This document shows positions 16,605 to 23,600 of a stretch of 30,980 nucleotides of DNA, in pieces. The translations under genes were made by a program, and so were the position numbers. Source of the stretch: JAJPHY01 sp040754475 (GTDB lineage: Bacteria; Actinomycetota; UBA4738; HRBIN12); assembly GCA_040754475.1 (NCBI GenBank), contig JBFMCN010000042.1, positions 1 to 30,980 of the forward strand, in the 5' to 3' direction. Numbering within the stretch: the stretch's first letter is position 1; every line of letters begins with the position of its first letter. The notes under the pieces were generated by a model. The model saw nothing but the letters and a program-made list of their open reading frames with translations. It was not told the DNA's origin and made no database searches.

Positions 16605-16629
16605 CCGGCCCCGGTCCCTCATCGGCCGG
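16605..16629. terminator. Weak hairpin between convergent genes
   Basis: CCGGCC at 16605-16610 can pair with GGCCGG at 16624-16629 between the ends of the convergent acyl-CoA synthetase and CBS-BON genes. There is no T-run, so an intrinsic terminator role is only possible. Confidence 0.2.
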
Positions 16630-17326
16630 GCCTTGGCGTGATCGCCGTCCACGGAAGCGGCAGCTCCTTCGGCGGTGTGGTGTCATCCACGAGGTACGAC
16701 AGCGAGTTCTCCACGCCCACGACCCCTTCCAGCGCGCGCACGAGGGCGACGAGCACCGGGATCAGGCTTCCACGCTCGATCTGCCCGTCCAGCGAGACGA
16801 TCCCCTCGCGGACTGTGACCTGGATCGTGGCCGGATCGATCCACAGCGTCCTGCGGATGATGTCCTCGGTCACCTGAAGCGCGATCTCGGCATCCTCCCG
16901 CAGGAAGACCTTGAGGAGGTCGGCACGAGAGACGATTCCCAGCACGGTTCCCTCGGGCCCTACGACGGGCAGACGCTTGACCGAGTGACGGTGCATCAGC
17001 CTGGCGGCCTCGCCGAGCGTGGCATCGGGTCCCACGGTGATCACGGGCGCCGTCATCAGCTGCGAGGCCACGAGACCTGCCGCCTTCTGACGGTCGATCC
17101 GATGGTGCCGGCTCTCGAAGAGACCTCCCTCGCCCTCCAGATTCGGGTCCTCCTTGAGGATGAGGTCGCCCTCCGACACGATTCCGACGAGGCGGCCGTC
17201 GGCATCGACGACGGGCACCGCGCTTACGCTGGCCTCCTGCATCCGTCGGACGACTTCCTTGAACGGCGCCGAGTCGTTCACGACGACGACCGTGCGAGTC
17301 ATCACGTCCTGCACCTTACGCTGCAT
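16619..17326 (-). CDS. CBS-pair plus BON domain protein (Hrp1-like)
   Basis: A 235-residue soluble protein. Two CBS motifs occupy about residues 5-60 (VQDVMTRTVVVV..VSAVPVVDADGRLVGIVSEGDLI) and 83-145 (ASQLMTAPVITV..VKRLPVVGPEGTVLGIVSRADLL); a BON domain follows at about 155-220 (VREGIVSLDGQI.. ALEGVVGVENSLSY). CBS pairs usually bind adenylates and BON domains bind membranes or phospholipids. The two-CBS part resembles the hypoxic response protein Rv2626c of the mycobacterial DosR regulon. The start at ATG 17326 is supported by AAGGAG 9 nt upstream; the frame is open 81 codons further but would run over promoter and operator. A TACCGT -10 and two Dos-like boxes lie upstream, divergent from the sensor kinase. 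Confidence 0.88.
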   Translation of the reverse strand: MQRKVQDVMTRTVVVVNDSAPFKEVVRRMQEASVSAVPVVDADGRLVGIVSEGDLILKEDPNLEGEGGLFESRHHRIDRQKAAGLVASQLMTAPVITVGPDATLGEAARLMHRHSVKRLPVVGPEGTVLGIVSRADLLKVFLREDAEIALQVTEDIIRRTLWIDPATIQVTVREGIVSLDGQIERGSLIPVLVALVRALEGVVGVENSLSYLVDDTTPPKELPLPWTAITPRPGR

Positions 17327-17358
17327 CGTCGTGCTCCTTCGCGCGGCTCTCCACCTCC

Positions 17359-17364
17359 ACGGTA
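17359..17364 (-). promoter_or_regulatory. Putative -10 hexamer (TACCGT) of the CBS-BON gene
   Basis: TACCGT on the minus strand predicts transcription from about 17352, giving a 26-nt leader that contains AAGGAG. With this start the two boxes at 17389-17424 are centred at about -43.5 and -65.5, the same geometry as at the CtpF-like gene. Confidence 0.45.
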
Positions 17365-17388
17365 CGGCGCCGCTGCCCCCGTTCCCTA

Positions 17389-17424
17389 GGGCCTTAGGGC
17401 CCCCCGCCCCGAGTCCGTGGGCCC
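17389..17424. promoter_or_regulatory. Tandem DosR-like boxes in the CBS-BON / sensor kinase divergent region
   Basis: Box one (17389-17402) reads GGGCCCTAAGGCCC on the minus strand. Box two (17411-17424) reads GAGTCCGTGGGCCC on the plus strand. Their spacing is 22 bp, as before the CtpF-like ATPase. They lie at -43.5/-65.5 from the CBS-BON start and at about -88/-66 from the inferred kinase start, so one operator pair may serve both directions, including autoregulation of the sensor. Confidence 0.55.
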
Positions 17425-17471
17425 GCCTCCCGGCGAGCGAAGCGGAGGAGCTCGATCGTGGCAGGAAACGG

Positions 17472-17477
17472 TACGCT
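17472..17477 (+). promoter_or_regulatory. Putative -10 hexamer (TACGCT) of the sensor kinase gene
   Basis: TACGCT lies 9 nt before ATG 17487, predicting a leader of about 3 nt. Hexamer and spacing are identical to those of the coiled-coil gene at 4586. Confidence 0.4.
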
Positions 17478-17486
17478 CCAGGGACG

Positions 17487-19091
17487 ATGGACCCCCGCGA
17501 CAAGCTCATACAAGCGGGACTCACCCTGTCGTCCGAGCTTTCCCTCGAGGCGGTCCTGCGTCGCATCACCGAGCTCGCCGTGGAGATAGCCGACGCCCGC
17601 TACGGGGCGCTCGGCGTGATCGGGCGAGGAGTCGGGCTGAGCGAGTTCGTCACGGTCGGCATGACGTCCGAGGAGCGGGCTGCGATCGGCAACCCCCCGG
17701 AAGGACGCGGGCTGCTCGGCTTGCTGATCACCGAGGGGAAGCCCATGCGCATCTCCCCCATCTCGGCTCATCCGAAGTCCGTTGGGTTCCCCCGCAACCA
17801 CCCTCAGATGACGTCACTTCTCGGCGCACCGATCGTGTCGCGCGGGCGCGTGTTCGGCAGCATCTACCTGGCCGACAAGCGCAACGCGTACGAGTTCTCC
17901 AGTGAGGACGAGGAGGCGATCCTCGTGCTCGCCGCTCAGGCCGGTGTCGCGATCGAGAATGCAAGGCTCTACGAGGAGGCACAGCGCCGGGAGCGGTGGC
18001 TCGATGCCGTCCGCGAGGTGGCAACGGCCATTCTGTCACGGGCCAAGCCGGATGAGGGGCTGGCGCTGATCGCGCGCAGGGCGCGGGAGCTCGTGGAGGC
18101 CGACATGGCGACGGTCTCGATCCCCATCGCCGAGACCCAGCAACTGTCCGTGAGGATCGCCGAGGGCGCCCATGCCGAGGAGCTGCGCGACGTGACCTTC
18201 CCGATCGAGGGGTCGATCTCTGGGGAGGTCGTACGCAAGGGACGGGCGATCGTGGTGGAGGACCTCACCACGGATCCGCGCGCCTATCAGCCCATCGTGG
18301 AGACCGGGGAGATGGGGCCGGCGGTTCTCGTCCCTCTCTCCTCCCACGGACGAGCGTTCGGCACGCTGCTGGTGGCGAACCTCCGGGGTGGCCGCACGTT
18401 CGCGGACGACGAGGTGCGGTTGCTGGAAACCTTCGCCGACCAGGCAGGGCTCGCGCTCGAGTACGGTCGCGCCCAGCTCGACGTGCAACGCTTGGCCGTG
18501 CTCGAGGATCGCGAGCGGATTGCGAAGGAGCTGCACGACGGGGTGATCCAGTCGTTGTTCGCGGTCGGGATGGACCTGCAGGGCACGGTGCTCGCCAGCG
18601 GGGACGAGGATCTATCAAGACGCATCGAGCGTGCGGTCGCCGAGCTGGATCGCGTGATCCGCGACTTGCGCAACTACATCTTCGGCCTGCGACCGGGCAT
18701 CCTCGCCGATCGCCAGCTCGACCAGGCGCTCCGTCACCTCGGTGAGGAGTTCCAGCGAGGGAGCGGCGTCGTCACGATCGTGGACGTCGACCCAGGGACC
18801 GCAGCGGAGCTCGCCCCGCGCGCCAGCGATCTGATCCAGCTCGCGCGCGAGTCACTTTCGAACGTGGGGCGCCACGCCAACGCTTCCACGTGCCGAATGG
18901 CGCTCTACCGCAAGGGCGAATCGGCGGTGCTGGAGATCGACGACGACGGCAAGGGCTTCGACCCGTCCACCACACAGAGGGGGGACGGGCTAACGAACCT
19001 CGAGAACAGAGCAGAGGCCCTGGGAGGTAAGGTCTCGATCGAGAGCTACCCCGCCCAGGGCACGACCGTGCGGGTCATCGTCCCGGTCTAG
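17487..19091 (+). CDS. DosS/DevS-like GAF-GAF sensor histidine kinase
   Basis: A 534-residue soluble kinase. GAF-A (about residues 19-160) has the DosS hallmarks DARYGALGVIG, PEGRGLLG, HPKSVGFPRNHPQM and LGAPIVSRGRVFGSIYLADK; His105 in FPRNHPQM aligns with the proximal haem ligand (His149) of mycobacterial DosS. GAF-B covers about 175-325. A HisKA_3 dimerisation helix carries the phospho-acceptor His350 (ERIAKELHDGVIQSLF), followed by a HATPase domain with N box (ESLSNVGRHANAS), DDDGKGF and GDGLTNLENRAEALGG. ATG 17487 was chosen since the family N-terminus starts here; the frame continues upstream across the divergent promoter. It should sense O2/NO/CO or redox and phosphorylate the DosR-like regulator two genes downstream. 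Haem binding is an inference from one aligned residue and the overall family match. Confidence 0.9.
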   Translation: MDPRDKLIQAGLTLSSELSLEAVLRRITELAVEIADARYGALGVIGRGVGLSEFVTVGMTSEERAAIGNPPEGRGLLGLLITEGKPMRISPISAHPKSVGFPRNHPQMTSLLGAPIVSRGRVFGSIYLADKRNAYEFSSEDEEAILVLAAQAGVAIENARLYEEAQRRERWLDAVREVATAILSRAKPDEGLALIARRARELVEADMATVSIPIAETQQLSVRIAEGAHAEELRDVTFPIEGSISGEVVRKGRAIVVEDLTTDPRAYQPIVETGEMGPAVLVPLSSHGRAFGTLLVANLRGGRTFADDEVRLLETFADQAGLALEYGRAQLDVQRLAVLEDRERIAKELHDGVIQSLFAVGMDLQGTVLASGDEDLSRRIERAVAELDRVIRDLRNYIFGLRPGILADRQLDQALRHLGEEFQRGSGVVTIVDVDPGTAAELAPRASDLIQLARESLSNVGRHANASTCRMALYRKGESAVLEIDDDGKGFDPSTTQRGDGLTNLENRAEALGGKVSIESYPAQGTTVRVIVPV

Positions 19092-19214
19092 CCCGACTGA
19101 GATTGGCTACCCTTGCCCGGCACCCGGGGAACGCCAAAGGGGAACGGCGGCGCGTGGCCGGAGTCTCGCCCGTCGTGAGTGCAGCGAAGTCGTGCCGGAC
19201 GACCTCTGGCCGCC

Positions 19215-19228
19215 GGGACCTATGCCCC
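19215..19228 (+). promoter_or_regulatory. DosR-like box upstream of the SRPBCC-like gene
   Basis: GGGACCTATGCCCC is a close match to the DosR box (GGGACT-WW-AGTCCC). It is centred 43-44 bp upstream of ATG 19265. If the mRNA is leaderless (CATCCT lies 7 nt before the ATG) this is the same position as the proximal boxes of the other three promoters. No clear second box was seen 22 bp upstream. Confidence 0.55.
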
Positions 19229-19264
19229 TGAGGGCGCACTCGAGCGCGACGCATCCTTCCCGGC

Positions 19265-19738
19265 ATGTTCCTCCGGTACTTCCTCGAGCTCCCCATTCCT
19301 TTCGCGGACGTGGAATCGAGACTCTTGGAGCGCCCGCAGTCGTGGTTACCCGGCCTGGCTCGAGACGCCGAGCACCGAGGCGAACGCCTGCTGGCCGAGG
19401 TCGGCTTCCCGGTCGACGAGGAGCACCGGATCGCGAAGGAAGTCGTGCTCGAACTCGGACAGCCCTATCGGATCCCCTCCAAGACCCTCCTGCCTATGGG
19501 CTGGAGGGCAACGGGGCCCGAGAGGCTCTTCCCATTGCTCGACGCGGATCTCGAGGTCGCCGCTCTGGGTCCGAATCGCACCCAGCTGTCGATCAGCGCC
19601 CAGTACCGGCCACCGCTCGGCGTAGTTGGGCAAGCCCTGGATCGCGCGTTGCTGCATCGCGTCGCCGAGGCGACGGTCAAGGACTTCGTCGACCGAGTAG
19701 GCGAGGCGATCCAGTCCAAGGTGCCTGCTCGCGACTAG
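19265..19738 (+). CDS. SRPBCC-like small protein between the sensor kinase and regulator genes
   Basis: A 157-residue protein without signal peptide or membrane helix. The opening MFLRYFLELPIPFADVESRLL resembles the first strand and helix of polyketide-cyclase/SRPBCC ligand-binding domains; the later alternating pattern (PSKTLLPMGWRATGPERLFPLLDADLEVAALGPNRTQLSISAQYRPP) fits a beta sheet, followed by a long C-terminal helix (LHRVAEATVKDFVDRVGEAI). The START/SRPBCC assignment is from this pattern only. It lies between the kinase and regulator genes, and has its own Dos-like box about 37-50 bp upstream of the start, so it is probably induced under hypoxia by the pair that flanks it. The 173-bp gap before it holds no other gene. 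Its biochemical role is unknown. Confidence 0.72.
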   Translation: MFLRYFLELPIPFADVESRLLERPQSWLPGLARDAEHRGERLLAEVGFPVDEEHRIAKEVVLELGQPYRIPSKTLLPMGWRATGPERLFPLLDADLEVAALGPNRTQLSISAQYRPPLGVVGQALDRALLHRVAEATVKDFVDRVGEAIQSKVPARD

Positions 19739-19788
19739 GGCCACAGAGCATCACCGCAGCTTCTGGGCTTGCTGGAGCGTGCAGCAGC

Positions 19789-19794
19789 TAGGAT
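19789..19794 (+). promoter_or_regulatory. Putative -10 hexamer (TAGGAT) of the DosR-like gene
   Basis: TAGGAT ends 7 nt before GTG 19802. This supports a leaderless mRNA from the GTG rather than the open-frame ATGs at 19769 and 19793, which lie upstream of or within this hexamer. Confidence 0.42.
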
Positions 19795-19801
19795 GGGTGC
19801 C

Positions 19802-20467
19802 GTGGGAGAGCCACCCCTCCGTGTGCTGCTCGTCGACGACCACGAGGTTGTCCGAAGCGGCGTCAAAGCTCTGCTTCAGGCAACCGACGACATCGTCGTC
19901 ACCGCCGAGGCCGGATCGGTCAGGGAGGCCATCGACGAGGCGGACCGGACGCGTCCCGACGTGGTCGTGATGGACGTGCGCCTTGCCGACGGCAGCGGGA
20001 TCGAAGCCACGCGTGAGATCCGGGCCAGGCATCCGAAGACCTCGGTGGTGATGCTCACCTCGTTCGCGGACGACGAAGCCCTGTTCGCGTCGATCATGGC
20101 GGGCGCTTCCGGGTACGTACTCAAGCAGGTGAAGGGTGGCGAGCTCGTCCGAGCGATCCGGACGGTGGGCCGTGGCGAGAGCCTGCTGGACCCTGCCGTT
20201 ACGAACGCGGTACTCGAGCGCCTTCGAAAGGGCAAGCACCTGCTCAAGGACGAGAAGCTGGCCAGGCTCTCGCCGCAGGAGGAGCGGATCCTCTCCGCGG
20301 TGGCGGACGGCAAGACCAACAAGGAGATCGGGGACGAGCTCCACCTCGCCGAGAAGACCGTGAAGAACTACGTCTCGAGCATCCTGTCCAAGCTCGAGGT
20401 CGCCCGCCGGGCCGAGGCCGCCGCCTACCTGGCCAGGCACACCACCACCCCTGGCACGCAGGCCTAA
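19802..20467 (+). CDS. DosR/DevR-like NarL-family response regulator
   Basis: A 221-residue regulator. The receiver domain (about residues 6-120) has VLLVDDHEVVRSG, the phospho-acceptor Asp58 (VVMDVRLADGSGIE), MLTSFADDEALF, and AGASGYVLKQVKG with the conserved Lys. The LuxR-type helix-turn-helix (about 153-212) contains LSPQEERILSAVADGKTNKEIGDELHLAEKTVKNYVSSILSKL; the AEKTVKNYVS recognition helix is identical to that remembered for mycobacterial DosR. GTG 19802 is preferred because VGEPPLRVLLVDDHE begins at the normal family N-terminus and TAGGAT lies 7 nt upstream. The kinase partner is encoded upstream, and matching palindromes occur at four nearby promoters. No box was found before this gene itself, so it may be constitutive or read through from upstream. 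Confidence 0.93.
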   Translation: MGEPPLRVLLVDDHEVVRSGVKALLQATDDIVVTAEAGSVREAIDEADRTRPDVVVMDVRLADGSGIEATREIRARHPKTSVVMLTSFADDEALFASIMAGASGYVLKQVKGGELVRAIRTVGRGESLLDPAVTNAVLERLRKGKHLLKDEKLARLSPQEERILSAVADGKTNKEIGDELHLAEKTVKNYVSSILSKLEVARRAEAAAYLARHTTTPGTQA

Positions 20468-20507
20468 CCGGGCCATCCGCCAACCGTGCACCCCGCGCTC
20501 CCGCACT

Positions 20508-20545
20508 GGGTACATAGGGCCTGGATCGAGTGGTCCTTCCGGCCT
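20508..20545 (+). promoter_or_regulatory. Degenerate tandem DosR-like boxes upstream of nifJ
   Basis: GGGTACATAGGGCCT (20508-20522) and TGGTCCTTCCGGCCT (20531-20545) share the 6+3+6 arrangement of the CtpF-promoter box and lie 23 bp apart. Taking TAGCTT (20568-20573) as -10 and 20580 as start, they are centred at about -65 and -42. The individual matches are weaker than at the other promoters; the shared geometry is the main support. Confidence 0.4.
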
Positions 20546-20567
20546 TGGGCAAGACCTGGGCGCCGGG

Positions 20568-20573
20568 TAGCTT
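20568..20573 (+). promoter_or_regulatory. Putative -10 hexamer (TAGCTT) of the nifJ operon
   Basis: TAGCTT would start transcription near 20580 and give a 114-nt leader, unlike the leaderless genes around it. The leader ends with a Shine-Dalgarno GAGGGGAG (20676-20683) 10 nt before the ATG. Confidence 0.35.
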
Positions 20574-20638
20574 GTTCGTGAGGGCGAACGTACCAACCAG
20601 GCAGCTCGCCTAGTAGGCCCAACACAAGACGAGACGCC

Positions 20639-20666
20639 GAGGGCGGGGGCCCTGTCCCCTGCCCTC
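20639..20666 (+). other. GC-rich stem-loop in the nifJ leader
   Basis: GAGGGCGGGG (20639-20648) pairs with CCCCTGCCCTC (20656-20666), a 10-bp stem with one bulged T and a 7-nt loop. It ends 9 nt before the Shine-Dalgarno sequence. It could stabilise the mRNA, control translation, or terminate transcripts from the DosR-like gene; there is no T-run. Confidence 0.4.
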
Positions 20667-20693
20667 TTGTCGGCTGAGGGGAGACGGTAAGCA

Positions 20694-23600
20694 ATGAGCG
20701 TTGAGGCGACACAGATCACAGTCGACGGGAACGAGGCGGCGGCGCGGGTGGCGCACAAGCTCTCGGAGGTCATCGCGATCTACCCGATCACACCCTCGTC
20801 GCCGATGGGCGAGCACGCGGATGCGTTCTCCGCCGCCGGCAAGACCAACCTATGGGGCGTCGTCCCACAGGTCATGGAGATGCAGAGCGAGGCCGGCGCT
20901 GCGGGAGCGCTGCACGGGGCTCTGCAGGCAGGCGCGCTGTGCACGACCTTCACGGCGTCCCAGGGCCTCCTGCTGATGATCCCGAACATGTTCAAGATCG
21001 CCGGGGAGCTGACGTCGACCGTGATCCACGTCGCGGCCCGGACGATCGCGACCCATGCGCTGTCGATCTTCGGCGACCACAGCGACGTGATGGCGGCGAG
21101 GGCGACCGGATGGGCCATGCTCGCTTCTTCGTCGGTCCAGGCCGCGCAGGACCTGGCGATCGTCGCACACGCTGCCACTCTCGAGTCGAGGGTGCCGTTC
21201 CTCCACTTCTTCGACGGCTTCCGCACGTCCCATGAGGTGAACGTCATCGAGGCCGTGGACGACGAGACGCTCCGCGCCATGATCGACGACCAGCTCGTAC
21301 GTGCGCATCGGGAGCGCGCACTGTCGCCCGACCGCCCGGTTCTTCGGGGGTCCGCGCAGAACCCGGACGTGTTCTTCCAGGCCCGCGAGGCCTGCAACCC
21401 CTTCTACGACATCGTGCCCGACGTCGTCCAGTACGCGATGGATCGGTACGCGGAGCTGACCGGGCGGTCCTACCGACTCTTCGACTACGTGGGTGCACCC
21501 GACGCGGAGAGGGTCGTCGTCCTGATGGGTTCCGGCGTGGGCGCCGTCCACGAGACCGTCCGCAAGCTGGTCGCGGACGGCGAGAAGGTCGGCGCCGTCG
21601 AGGTCCGGCTTTTCCGGCCGTTCTCGGCGGCAGCCTTCACGTCCTCCCTTCCGCGCGCCGTCGAGGCCGTCGCGGTCCTTGACCGGACGAAGGAGCCGGG
21701 CGCACCGGGCGAACCCCTCTACCAGGACGTCGTGACCACCCTGGCCGAGGAGGTGGCGCTTGGGCGCTTCGCGGCCATGCCTAGGGTGATCGGCGGGCGC
21801 TACGGCCTGTCGTCCAAGGAGTTCAACCCCGCGATGGTCAAGGCCGTCTTCGACGAGCTTGCGAAGCCGGAGCCGAAGAGCCACTTCACCGTCGGAATCC
21901 ACGACGACGTCTCCCACACCAGCCTCGAGTGGGACCGTTCCTTCACCACGGAGTCGAAGGACGTCGTTCGGGCGATGTTCTACGGCCTCGGGGCCGACGG
22001 CACGGTCAGCGCGAACAAGAGCTCCGTGAAGATCATCGGCGAAGGCACCGACCTGTTCGCCCAGGGCTACTTCGTATACGACTCGAAGAAGTCCGGCTCG
22101 ATGACCACGTCGCACCTTCGGTTCGGGCCGAACCCGATCCGAGGTGCGTACCTGATCGACCGCGCCAACTTCGTCGCGTGCCACCAGTTCAACTTCCTCG
22201 AGCGAACCGACGTGCTGGTGGCGGCCGAGCCGGGTGCCACCTTCCTGCTGAACAGCCCATACGGCCCGGACGAGGTCTGGGACCATCTGCCGCTCGAGAC
22301 CCAGCGCGCGATCCTCGAGAAGGACCTGAAGCTCCACGTGATAGACGCGCAGAAGATCGCCGACGAGGTTGGCCTCGGAGCGCGCATCAACACGATCCTT
22401 CAGACCTGCTTCTTCGCCCTGGCCGGCGTGCTCGAGCGGGACGAGGCGATCGCGAGGATCAAGAAGATGATCGAGAAGAGCTACGGCAAGCGAGGGCAAG
22501 CCGTGCTCGACATGAACTACGCCGCCGTCGACAGAGCGCTCGCGGGGTTGAACGAGGCGAAGATCCCGGACGAGGCGAAGAGCCTGCTGCATCGCGCTCC
22601 TCCGGTGCCCGATGAAGCCCCGGACTTCGTGAAGCGCGTGACGGCGATGATGATCGCCGGACACGGCGATCTGCTGCCGGTCTCCGCGCTCCCGGTCGAC
22701 GGGACCTTCCCGACAGGGACGTCCAAGTGGGAGAAGCGGTCGATCGCTCATGAGATCCCGATCTGGGACCCGTCGATCTGTATCGACTGCGCGAAGTGCG
22801 CGCTGGTATGTCCCCACGCCGCCATCCGTATGAAGGTCTACGAGCCGAGCGCGGTCGAGGGAGCACCGGACACCTTCAAGCACAAGGAATGGCGCGACCG
22901 CGAGCATCCCGGGATGTGGATGACGATCCAGGTCGCGCCCGACGATTGCACGGGCTGTGGCGTCTGTGTCGACATCTGCCCCGCAAAGAGCAAGGAGGTC
23001 GTCAAGCACAAGGCAATCGACATGATGCCGAAGCTCGACCATCTCGAGGTCGAACGAGACAACTTCGACTTCTTCCGCACGATCCCACCGCTCGACCGCC
23101 GACAGGTGAAGGTGGCCTCGATAAAGGGCTCGCAGATGCTCGAGCCGTTGTTCGAGTTCTCGGGCGCGTGCGCCGGCTGCGGCGAGACCCCCTACCTGAA
23201 GCTCCTGTCGCAGATGTTCGGCGACCGGATAATGATCGCCAACGCCACCGGCTGCTCATCGATCTACGGCGGGAACCTGCCGACGACGCCGTGGTCGGTC
23301 GACCGCAACGGTCGTGGTCCCGCATGGGCCAACTCCCTGTTCGAAGACAACGCGGAGTTCGGTCTCGGCATGCGGCTGGCACTGGATCACCAGGCCGCCT
23401 TCGCGCGGGAGTTGCTCGGCAAGCTGGCGCCCGAGGTCGGGCAGGAGCTCGCGGACCAGATCCTTTCCGCCGAGCAGGAAGACGAGGCCCATCTCTCCGA
23501 GCAGCGTGAGCGCGTTGCGGAGCTGAAGCGCCGGCTCGAGTCCCTGGATACGCCGGAGGCCCTGAACCTTCTGTCCATCGCCGACGCGCTCGTGCGCAAG

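Noticed and set aside
20850..23042. 730-codon minus-strand open frame opposite nifJ
   Set aside because: It is the reverse-strand shadow of the PFOR gene, whose motifs are complete on the plus strand. The same applies to 23256-25148, 25834-27942, 13615-15201, 11333-12871 and 6197-7744.
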